64,000 nt of DNA, from positions 8,022,501-8,086,500 of the forward strand of contig NZ_CP073720.1 of assembly GCF_025137375.1 (NCBI RefSeq), read 5' to 3'. A program made the position numbers and the translations under genes. Shown here in pieces: positions 7,484 through 15,011 of this stretch. How positions within the stretch are numbered: position 1 is the first letter of the stretch; every line of letters begins with the position of its first letter. A model generated the notes under the pieces. The model did no database searches, was not told the origin of the DNA, and worked only from the letters and a program-made list of their open reading frames with translations. This DNA is from Dactylosporangium fulvum. GTDB lineage: Bacteria > Actinomycetota > Actinomycetes > Mycobacteriales > Micromonosporaceae.

Positions 7484-10204
7484 CTACTCGGGGTCCAGGA
7501 AGCGGGCCAGCTGGGAGCGGTTACGGACGTTCAGCCGGCGGTACAGGCGCGTGAGGTTGGCCTCCACGGCCTTGATCGACAGGAACAGGGCGCGGGCTAT
7601 CTCGCGGTTCGTCGCGCCCGCGCGGACCAGCTCGACGATCCTGCGCTCCGTCTCCGACAAGCCCGCACCGCGGCCGCCGTCCAGCCTGGCCAGGTCGGCC
7701 GTGGCCACCTCGCGCCACGGGTGGGCCTCCGCCGTCGCGTAGCGGCGCACCGCCTCCGACAGCGCTGCCCGCGCGGCGCCGCGGCGGTGGGCCCGGCGCT
7801 CCAGGCCGCCGAGCGTGTAGTAGGCCCGGGCGACCTCGAGCGGATACGGGTGATCCTGCCACTCCTCGATCGCCCGGTGCAGGGCCTCGGCGCCCTCGCG
7901 GGCCTCGCCGGTCGCGGCGGTGAGCACCGCGCGGGCACGGGCCAGGCCCAGGAAGACGACCCTGCGGTCGAGGTGGTGGGCGTGCTTCTCGACCTCATCG
8001 AGGACCTCGGCCGCCTCGGCGCGGGCGCCGGCACCCACGAGAGCCTCGATGAAGTCGGCGTGCCACGGCAGGATGCCCGGATCGAGCCGCCCGAGGCGCT
8101 GGTCCAGGGCATACGCCTCGCGCATGGCGTCGGCCGCGGCCACCGGGTCGCCGCGCAGGACGTGCACCAGGCCGCTGGTGGCGTAGGCCAGCTTGATCCA
8201 GTCCTCGTCGCCCGCTGCGAGACACGCGGTCAGGCCACGCTCGGCGTAGCCGGCCGCCCCCGTCGCGGTGCCGCCGCCGTACTCGGCCAGGGCCCCCACC
8301 AGGTAACCGGGGCCGGGAGTGGTCTCGACGTCGACGTACAGGCGCACACAGGCGCGGCCGGCGGCGAGCGCGTCGGCGCAGCGGCCGGCCCGCCAGTAGA
8401 TGCCGGCCACCGAGACGAGCACGGTGGCGAGGTCGCGGACGGTGCCGGCGCGCTCGACGGCGATCCGCAGCGCCTCGATGCGGCGCACCGCCTCGGCGGT
8501 CTCACCCTTGAACAGCCGGCTCATCGCGGCGACCTGCCGCGCGGCGACCGTCGCCGGGGTGAGGGACAGGCCGCGGGCGAGCTTGCCGGCGCGCTCGAGG
8601 TATTCGTCGCCCTCGGTCCCCAGCAGGATGTTGCCCCGCCAACTGAGCACCTCGACCAGCCGCTCCATGTCACCGCACAGCTCGGCCGCCTCCTCGGCGC
8701 GCTTGAGCTCGGCGAGGGCGGCCTCGCCGTCGCCGTCGTAGTACGCCTTGACGGCCTTGTAGAGCCGGACGTGGGCGAGCAGGTCGGGGGTGTCGACGGC
8801 CTCGACGAACGCGGCGTCGAGCAACGGGCCGGAGTTGGAGTGGTCCTCCCCCGACATCTCGACCAGCAGCAGTCGCGCGCCGACACGCGTGCGGCGGTCG
8901 GCGGCGTCGCGCAGGGCGGCTGCGGCGTGGCGGCGGGCGTCGACGGGTGAGCCGGCCGCGTACGCATACTGGGCGGCGCTCAGCCGCCGAACCGCCGCCA
9001 CCCCCGGCGTGTCCCGGGGCGTGCGCTCAGCGGCGAGAGCGGCCAGGTCGGCGGCCGTCGCGGGGGCGCCGCGCAGCCGGGCGGCGGAGGCGGCGTCGGC
9101 GAGGCCCTCGGCGAGCGCCTCGTCGGGGTCGGGCCGGGCGGCAGCGAGGTGACGGGCCCGTTCGACGGGGTCGGAGACCGTGTCGGCGAGCCGCTCGTGG
9201 GTCTCGCGGCGGGCGGGGGTGGTCGCGTCGGCATACACCATCTCGCGCAGCAGCGGATGGCTGAACCGGATCGCGCCGTCCAGCTCCACAAGCAGTACAC
9301 CCGAGGCGGCAGCGGCCTCGAGATTGGCCTCGGCCAGCCCGCAACGGGCCAGGAGGTCGAGACTGGGCCGGGCGGCGGCGGCGACGGTGAGCAGCACCGG
9401 CCAGTCCTCGGCGGGCAGCGTGGCGAGCCGCGCCGCGAGCAGCTCCCGCAGCCGGTCGGGCACGGGCAGGGGGTCGGTGGCCGGGTGCGGCGTGTTGCCC
9501 AGGGCGCGGCCGAGCTCCACCGCGTAGAGGGGGTTGCCGGCGCTGGCCTCGTAGATCCGCTGGACGTGGGCGCGGCCGGCCTCGGCGCCGAAGCGGGCGC
9601 GCAGCAGGTCGGCGACGTCGCTCTGCGGCAGCGGCGGCACGGGCAGCGTGACGCTCGGCGGCGGGCACAGGTCGAGCCGGGTCGGCGCGCCGCCGTCGGG
9701 CAGCCGCTCGGCGGCCAGGACCCGCACCGGGACGTCGCCGAGCCGCCGCGCGACGAACCGCAGCACGCCGGCGCTGGGCTCGTCGATCCACTGCACGTCG
9801 TCGAGGACGAGCAGGACGGGCCGCTCGGCGGCCAGGCCGCGGAACAGCTCCAGCACCGCCAGCCGGACGGCGAGCTGGTCGTGCGGAGTGGCGGGCAGGG
9901 CGCTGCGCAGGAGGGCGCCGTCGAGCGCGGCGCGCAGGTGGGGCGGCAGGTGCTCGGAGGCGTCGGGCACGCCGTCGAAGAGGTCGACCAGCGCGAGATA
10001 CGGCAGGTCGGCCTCGGCCTCGGCGGCGGCCGCGCGCAGGACGAGGGCCTCGGTCTCGGACGCCGCGAGAGCGCCGAGGATCGTCGACTTGCCGATGCCG
10101 GCCGGTCCGCAGACCACGACGCTGCCACCGGCCGCGAGCCGTTCCCGGGCGTGGGCCAGCAGATCAGCTCGGCCGATGGGCGCGGCCGATCCTGTGCTCA
10201 CCAC
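7484..10204 (-). CDS. LAL-type LuxR family transcriptional regulator with AAA ATPase domain
   Basis: 906-residue large ATP-binding LuxR regulator. N-terminal ATPase with Walker A GPAGIGKST (about residues 33-41) and Walker B LLVLDDVQW (about 125); a long alpha-helical, TPR-like middle; and a C-terminal LuxR HTH beginning LSETERRIVELV with TNREIARALFLSIKAVE as recognition region. Such proteins often activate secondary-metabolite or sugar-use genes. The next leftward transcript is the arg operon, which has its own promoter, so the target is not evident. Tandem GTG codons at the 5' end make the start uncertain by one residue. Confidence 0.9.
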   Translation of the reverse strand: MVSTGSAAPIGRADLLAHARERLAAGGSVVVCGPAGIGKSTILGALAASETEALVLRAAAAEAEADLPYLALVDLFDGVPDASEHLPPHLRAALDGALLRSALPATPHDQLAVRLAVLELFRGLAAERPVLLVLDDVQWIDEPSAGVLRFVARRLGDVPVRVLAAERLPDGGAPTRLDLCPPPSVTLPVPPLPQSDVADLLRARFGAEAGRAHVQRIYEASAGNPLYAVELGRALGNTPHPATDPLPVPDRLRELLAARLATLPAEDWPVLLTVAAAARPSLDLLARCGLAEANLEAAAASGVLLVELDGAIRFSHPLLREMVYADATTPARRETHERLADTVSDPVERARHLAAARPDPDEALAEGLADAASAARLRGAPATAADLAALAAERTPRDTPGVAAVRRLSAAQYAYAAGSPVDARRHAAAALRDAADRRTRVGARLLLVEMSGEDHSNSGPLLDAAFVEAVDTPDLLAHVRLYKAVKAYYDGDGEAALAELKRAEEAAELCGDMERLVEVLSWRGNILLGTEGDEYLERAGKLARGLSLTPATVAARQVAAMSRLFKGETAEAVRRIEALRIAVERAGTVRDLATVLVSVAGIYWRAGRCADALAAGRACVRLYVDVETTPGPGYLVGALAEYGGGTATGAAGYAERGLTACLAAGDEDWIKLAYATSGLVHVLRGDPVAAADAMREAYALDQRLGRLDPGILPWHADFIEALVGAGARAEAAEVLDEVEKHAHHLDRRVVFLGLARARAVLTAATGEAREGAEALHRAIEEWQDHPYPLEVARAYYTLGGLERRAHRRGAARAALSEAVRRYATAEAHPWREVATADLARLDGGRGAGLSETERRIVELVRAGATNREIARALFLSIKAVEANLTRLYRRLNVRNRSQLARFLDPE

Positions 10205-10276
10205 GACCGTCTCACCACGACGCCGAGTCTCTTACGAACGCTTCCTCACCGCAACGGCAGAGGAACGGCACGGGAC

Positions 10277-10296
10277 CGCCCGGTGACGGCCGGGCG
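10277..10296 (-). terminator. Small GC hairpin after the membrane protein gene
   Basis: CGCCCGG (10277-10283) pairs with CCGGGCG (10290-10296) around a 6-nt loop, about 9 nt downstream of the stop at 10305. No T-run. Plausible weak terminator. Confidence 0.4.
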
Positions 10297-10304
10297 ACCG
10301 CTGT

Positions 10305-11618
10305 TCAGCGCAGCCGGTCGCAGGGCAGGACGGCCTGCCAGCCGATCGCGGGCCATTGGGCGATATGGACGGTTACCTGCTGCAAACGGTGCTGTGCATG
10401 GCATTCCGCCCGTGCCTGGACCACCAGCCCGTCCCAGGCGGGGATGCCGTCGCGGGGGCTCGCGACCCGCAGGTTGGCCGCACACACCACGCACAGCAGT
10501 GTCGCCAACACGACAAGTGGTGTCCTGCCGGAATTCGCGGTCCGCGGTGAGACGAGACTCACCGCGGCCGCCATGTTCGGCAGGGTGACGAGGACGAGAT
10601 ACCGGTCCTCGGGCCCGCCGTGGGCGGCGAGCTGGACGGCACCGGCGACGGCGGCGAACCCGGCGAGCGTCGCGGTGAGTTCCCAGTCCGGGGCGGTTCG
10701 CCGCAGCACTGCCAGGGCGAGCAGCACGGCCGGGATGAGCAGCCCGGCGAGGACGAGGGCGCGGTGTGTCTGCGCGTCGAGGTGGGGCGGGGCGAGCCAC
10801 GCCTGCCCGAGGAACGAACGCGGGACGCCCCACCGCAGGTACATGGCGGCGACCGAGACCGGGTTGTGGTCGGGCTGTTCGCCGAGGCCGCGCTCGGTGA
10901 TGCCGAGCAGCGTCGGTACGACCTGCAGCGCCGACCCGGGAACCAGCGCGAGCACCTTCGTGAGGCTGTCCCGGTCGCGCCGCCGGACGAGCCGCAGCAG
11001 CGCGAACGGCACCAGCAGCACGCCGAGCATCGAGTTGAGCGCCGCGAGCGCCGGCACGACCGTGGCGACGACCCGCTGCCAGCGCACCGACGGCGCCCAC
11101 AGCAGCATCCAGAGGCCGGCGTGGACGAGCGGGAACTGCAGCTGGGCGAGGGTGTTGGGGGTGAAGCCCATCGGTACCGCGGCGGTGACCCCGATGACGG
11201 CCGCCGACATGCCCGGCAGGCGGGAGCGGGCGGCGGCGTGGACGGCGAGCGCGAGGGCCGCGGTCAGGACGGCGGCGAGGACGGCGCTGAGGGCGGCGGC
11301 CCACTCGAGCGGGAACAGCGCGACGACGGCCCAGCACACGCGGGCGACGGTGTGGAAGTACCCGTTGAACGGGGTGAAGATCGCCTCGTACCACGGCCGG
11401 GTGACGGCGTCGGTGAGGAAGTTCTGCCCGTCCTCGGCCCAGATCGAGTTGAGCGCATCGGGGTCGCGGGTCCGCCACAGGCCGACGGCGGCGCCCCCCA
11501 GGACGAGGAGGACGGCCCGGACCGGCCCGGTCCACCACCGCGGCGCTCGGGCGGGGGCCACCCGTTCGAGCAGCCCGACATTTTCCGAAACGCCGGATTG
11601 ACGCTGCGCTGCGGTCAT
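10305..11618 (-). CDS. Polytopic membrane protein, possible GT-C-like glycosyltransferase
   Basis: About 437 residues with roughly ten hydrophobic segments. Not recognised by name. The first extracytoplasmic loop holds acidic WAEDGQNF, followed by aromatic FTPFNGYFHTVAR; an acidic motif in the first loop is typical of polyprenol-phosphate-sugar-using GT-C enzymes, so a role in transferring a sugar outside the membrane is possible but unproven. The ATG at 11616-11618 is chosen because the longer frame starts inside a terminator hairpin (11632-11665). There is no Shine-Dalgarno, so the start is uncertain. It follows the sugar-nucleotide genes. Confidence 0.7.
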   Translation of the reverse strand: MTAAQRQSGVSENVGLLERVAPARAPRWWTGPVRAVLLVLGGAAVGLWRTRDPDALNSIWAEDGQNFLTDAVTRPWYEAIFTPFNGYFHTVARVCWAVVALFPLEWAAALSAVLAAVLTAALALAVHAAARSRLPGMSAAVIGVTAAVPMGFTPNTLAQLQFPLVHAGLWMLLWAPSVRWQRVVATVVPALAALNSMLGVLLVPFALLRLVRRRDRDSLTKVLALVPGSALQVVPTLLGITERGLGEQPDHNPVSVAAMYLRWGVPRSFLGQAWLAPPHLDAQTHRALVLAGLLIPAVLLALAVLRRTAPDWELTATLAGFAAVAGAVQLAAHGGPEDRYLVLVTLPNMAAAVSLVSPRTANSGRTPLVVLATLLCVVCAANLRVASPRDGIPAWDGLVVQARAECHAQHRLQQVTVHIAQWPAIGWQAVLPCDRLR

Positions 11619-11631
11619 ACCGTACGAAACG

Positions 11632-11665
11632 ACCGAGCGCCCCACCTTGAGGCGGGGCGCTCGGT
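11632..11665 (-). terminator. Strong hairpin after the epimerase gene
   Basis: ACCGAGCGCCCC and GGGGCGCTCGGT form a perfect 12-bp stem with a 10-nt loop, 11 nt after the epimerase stop. On the minus transcript it is followed by TCGTTTCG. It separates the sugar-nucleotide operon from the membrane-protein gene. Confidence 0.8.
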
Positions 11666-11676
11666 AGTGGTTTGTT

Positions 11677-12702
11677 CTAGAGCTGGCCTTCTTTGACCGC
11701 TTCGGTCACCCATGGGATGACCTCGTCGAGCATCTTGTCGAGCGAGGTGGTGGCCTCGTAGCCGAGGATCTGTTTGGCTTTCGACACGTCCGGGACGCGC
11801 TTCTGCACGTCGTACTCGTACGGGTCGTCGGACACGACGCGCAGCGGCACGTCCGGGCCTTTGATCTTGCGCCAGATCACCTCGGCCAGTTCGAGCACCG
11901 TGGTCGACTCGGCGGTGGAGATGTTGAAGTCCTCGTTGAAGGCCTTCTCGTGCTCCACCGCGGTGATGATGCCCTTGGCGAGGTCACCACCATACGTGTA
12001 GTGGCGCACCTGCTCGCCGCTGCCCAGAATGTGCAGCGGGTCCTGCCCCTTGACGATCTTCTGCACCAGATCGGGCACCACGTGCGACATCGCCAGCTTG
12101 ACGTTGCCGGAGAGCACCTCGACCTCACCCAACGCCCGGCCCTCACCGACACCGACACAGTTGAACGGCCGCACAATCGTGTAGGGCAGCTTGTACTGGT
12201 CCCAGGCAGCCTTCGCGTAATACTCGACGGCGAGCTTCTGGAACCCGTACGACGACAACGGCGGCGGCACCTGCCGCTCGTCACCCTCCTTCGACGGCCA
12301 ATGCGTCGTCGACTCGAACACCATCGACGACGACAGGTACGTCATCTTCTTGAGCGTGCCCGCCTGATACGCCTTGATCGCCGCGTCGCAGGACGACGCC
12401 ATGATCCGCTCGTTGGTGGCGAGCAGATCGTAGGCATAGGCGTGGAAATACGAGATACCACCGATCATCGCCGCCCCGGCGATGAAATGCTCACAACCGT
12501 CCAGCAACTCCGAGACAAGGTCGACGTCACGCGCGTCACCCTCAACGAAACGGTAACCGGGGTGGGAGTCGTAGCTGCGGGTGACCGGACCGTACTTCGA
12601 GTAGTTGTCCAAGCCGACCACCTGGTAGCCGCGGGACAGCAGCTCCTCGACGACATACCCCCCGATGAAGCCGGCCGAGCCGGTGACCAGGACCTTTGCC
12701 AC
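11677..12702 (-). CDS. NAD-dependent epimerase/dehydratase (extended SDR)
   Basis: 341-residue sugar-nucleotide modifying enzyme. NAD-binding GSAGFIG near the N-terminus, GDARDV acidic loop, serines in LSSSMVFES, and the catalytic YGFQK (YxxxK). Resembles GDP-mannose or UDP-glucose epimerases of cell-envelope clusters; the exact substrate cannot be told. GTG at 12700-12702 is chosen because AAGGAG (12708-12713) lies 5 nt upstream; the longer GTG start overlaps that Shine-Dalgarno. The codon bias is shifted towards G/T third positions like the two genes upstream of it. Confidence 0.88.
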   Translation of the reverse strand: MAKVLVTGSAGFIGGYVVEELLSRGYQVVGLDNYSKYGPVTRSYDSHPGYRFVEGDARDVDLVSELLDGCEHFIAGAAMIGGISYFHAYAYDLLATNERIMASSCDAAIKAYQAGTLKKMTYLSSSMVFESTTHWPSKEGDERQVPPPLSSYGFQKLAVEYYAKAAWDQYKLPYTIVRPFNCVGVGEGRALGEVEVLSGNVKLAMSHVVPDLVQKIVKGQDPLHILGSGEQVRHYTYGGDLAKGIITAVEHEKAFNEDFNISTAESTTVLELAEVIWRKIKGPDVPLRVVSDDPYEYDVQKRVPDVSKAKQILGYEATTSLDKMLDEVIPWVTEAVKEGQL

Positions 12703-12713
12703 AAACACTCCTT

Positions 12714-13583
12714 CTAGGTCTGAACTGCTTCGTGATTGCCGGACAGAGACTCCACCGCAGACTCCGCCGCGGACTGCTGCACGGACTGCTGCGCGGACTG
12801 CTGGGCGGCTGCTCGGGCGGCCGCCGCGTCGTCACGGGCCGCCGAAGACGCCGGCCGCTTCGCCAACTGCTCCAACGTGAGCCGCCGACCGAACGAGAAC
12901 CGCCACCACCGCAGATAACTGGGCATGAACCGGCCGACATCAAACCGGGACTCACCCAACTGCCGATCAAGCCAGATCGTCGGGATCTCCGCCACCGGCA
13001 ACCGCAACCGCGTCGCCTTCGCCGTCAACTCGATACCGATCTCAAAACCGGTCTTCGACTCGATACCAACCTGCCGCACAAAACCGGTCGAATACGCCTT
13101 GAAACTGTTGGTCGCATCACGCGTACCAACCCGCGCCAGCACATGCAGCGAACGACCCGCCGTACGAGACAGGAACCGCTTGAACCGCGGCCCGCCAACC
13201 TGCTGCCCACCCGGCATATACCGCGACGCCGCAGCGACCACCACACCACGCTCAACGAGCCGGGCCAGATCCTCGATCTGCCGCGGGTCGTCGGAACCGT
13301 CGGCCATCGTGACCACCGCGACGGGGGCACGGGCGACGTCGATACCGAACCGGATCGCGTTGGCCGGGCCGCGACCATACGTGTTGAGCACCGGACGCAC
13401 CCGCGGGTCACGCGCCTGAACCTCCAGCGCATACGCCACCGTCGAGTCCTCCGGCATGTCGTGCACAACAAGCACCTCCGCCGGCATCATGACCGCCCGC
13501 AGAATCCGCTCCAGACACGGCACGATCGCCGCACCCTCGTTGTACACCGGAATCACCACAGAGATCTGCGGCACCAGGGTCAT
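12714..13583 (-). CDS. GT2 family glycosyltransferase
   Basis: 289-residue GT-A glycosyltransferase starting MTLVPQISVVIPVYNEG, with DGSDDPRQI as the DxD-type region and GTRDATNSFKAYS, as in dolichol-phosphate-mannose-synthase-like enzymes; no membrane helices at the C-terminus. The ATG overlaps the dehydrogenase stop (ATGA). The C-terminal ~35 residues are low complexity (AQQS-type tetrapeptide repeats). Codons such as GGT, TTT, GTT, TTG are frequent, unlike the flanking core genes. Confidence 0.9.
   Translation of the reverse strand: MTLVPQISVVIPVYNEGAAIVPCLERILRAVMMPAEVLVVHDMPEDSTVAYALEVQARDPRVRPVLNTYGRGPANAIRFGIDVARAPVAVVTMADGSDDPRQIEDLARLVERGVVVAAASRYMPGGQQVGGPRFKRFLSRTAGRSLHVLARVGTRDATNSFKAYSTGFVRQVGIESKTGFEIGIELTAKATRLRLPVAEIPTIWLDRQLGESRFDVGRFMPSYLRWWRFSFGRRLTLEQLAKRPASSAARDDAAAARAAAQQSAQQSVQQSAAESAVESLSGNHEAVQT
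12748..12806 (-). repeat. 12-bp tandem repeats coding (A/V)QQS / AxES
   Basis: About five imperfect 12-bp units at the 3' end of the GT2 gene encode AQQS, AQQS, VQQS, AAES, AVES. The pattern looks like recent slippage expansion of a linker-like tail. Confidence 0.8.
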
Positions 13584-14791
13584 ATACGCACGCCCCTGTT
13601 CGTCACGCCCCACATGTCCGCCACCGGGATGTCGGTCTCCAAATCACGGTACTGCGGATGCGGCGCCGCCACGATCAGCAGATCAGCGCGCCGCAGGACC
13701 TCGTCGAGCGGGACGAACCGGTCATCCTTGACATACGGGTCCGTGCACAGCGTCTCCTTCGCCCGCAACATGACCACCTTGCGCAGCTTGTACGCCAACG
13801 ACTCACGGATGTCGTCACTACCACCCTTGAACGCCATACCCAAAATACCGACCGTCATCTCCGACAGGTCGAACCGCTCCTGCAGCTTCGACACCACATA
13901 CAACGGCAGACCCTCGTTGATCAACATCGCGCTGTGACCAAGCACAAAATTGTTGTTGTTGAACGCCGCCAACTGCATCGTGTCCTTCAACAGACACGGC
14001 CCGGCCGCGAACCCCGCACCCGGCATGTCCGCCGCCCGCGGATACTGGAACCGGATCGCATGCCGGATCCGCTCGAAGTCCAAACCGAAATCGTTGGACA
14101 TCATCCAGAACTGGTTCGCCGCGGCGAACTTGATATACCGCCAAGTGTTCGTGAACAACTTGGCCAGCTCCGCCTCCTCCGGCTCCAGGATCACGATCTG
14201 ACTCGCGAGATTACGGAACAACTTCTCGGCACGCTCAGTCGCCTCAGGCGTACGGGCCGCGACAATCTGCGGCAACTCGAACAGCTCCGTCATCGCCTTA
14301 CCCTCAGCGATACGCTCCGGGCAGAACGCGACATCAGCATTCACCCCCAGCCGCTTCAGCAGCTTCTCCGTCAACGCGGTGACACCCGGATGAACGGTGC
14401 TGCGCAACACGATGAGCTGACCGTCACGCAGAAACTCCGCGCAGCGTTCGATCGCCGCCGGCACCGCCGCGATATTCGGATTGAGATGCTCATCGACCGG
14501 AGTGCCCACGATGACAACAAGATGCTCAGCCGAGGCGACGCTCGCCGGGTCGGTGGTCGCCTTCAGCCGGCCCTCAGCGACGGAGGTCGCCAGCGGCGCG
14601 GCGGCGCCTTCCTCGTCGAAAGGCAGCCGCCCCTCGTTGACGACCGCCACAGCCGCCGCGTTGATGTCATACAACGTGACCTGCAAACCCCGCGACGCCA
14701 ACGCGATACCGAGCGGCAACCCCACCCGACCGCACCCACCGATCACCACAACATCAGTGGTAAACCCAGTCGACGCACTCACTTCTGACAC
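13580..14791 (-). CDS. UDP-glucose/GDP-mannose-type nucleotide-sugar dehydrogenase
   Basis: 403 residues. Oxidises a nucleotide sugar to its uronate with two NAD. N-terminal Rossmann GGCGRVGLPLG, middle domain with NTWRYIKFAAANQFW, catalytic cysteine in GPCLLKDT, and C-terminal NAD/UDP domain with GMAFKGGSDDIRESL. Closest in layout to WecC-type dehydrogenases, but the substrate is not determinable. GTG at 14789-14791 has GGAGGGG six nt upstream. First gene of the block with the GT2 and epimerase genes, suggesting synthesis of an acidic envelope sugar. Confidence 0.92.
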   Translation of the reverse strand: MSEVSASTGFTTDVVVIGGCGRVGLPLGIALASRGLQVTLYDINAAAVAVVNEGRLPFDEEGAAAPLATSVAEGRLKATTDPASVASAEHLVVIVGTPVDEHLNPNIAAVPAAIERCAEFLRDGQLIVLRSTVHPGVTALTEKLLKRLGVNADVAFCPERIAEGKAMTELFELPQIVAARTPEATERAEKLFRNLASQIVILEPEEAELAKLFTNTWRYIKFAAANQFWMMSNDFGLDFERIRHAIRFQYPRAADMPGAGFAAGPCLLKDTMQLAAFNNNNFVLGHSAMLINEGLPLYVVSKLQERFDLSEMTVGILGMAFKGGSDDIRESLAYKLRKVVMLRAKETLCTDPYVKDDRFVPLDEVLRRADLLIVAAPHPQYRDLETDIPVADMWGVTNRGVRI

Positions 14792-14968
14792 GCGCTGCCC
14801 CTCCAGGAAAGCCGAGATTCGATGCCGGCGCTTGGCGCGGGCCGAGCCCGGGAAGGAGTCACGTCGCAGGTGCACAACGGAGAACGGCTCGGCGCCGTGA
14901 CCGTACCACCTCTTGACCAATCCGACCGGCCCGAGACGGCCGGGAACGGTCCGATATCTGACGCAAAG

Positions 14969-15004
14969 CGACAGTGGCCCCACCCAAGGGTGAGGCCACT
15001 GTCG
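14969..15004 (-). terminator. Long hairpin after pheT
   Basis: CGACAGTGGCC (14969-14979) pairs perfectly with GGCCACTGTCG (14994-15004), extended by CACCC/GGGTG inside, giving a stem of about 16 bp. It lies 8 nt after the pheT stop. The rest of 14792-14968 is the leader of the dehydrogenase gene; I see no confident promoter there. Confidence 0.85.
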
Positions 15005-15011
15005 ATGAATA

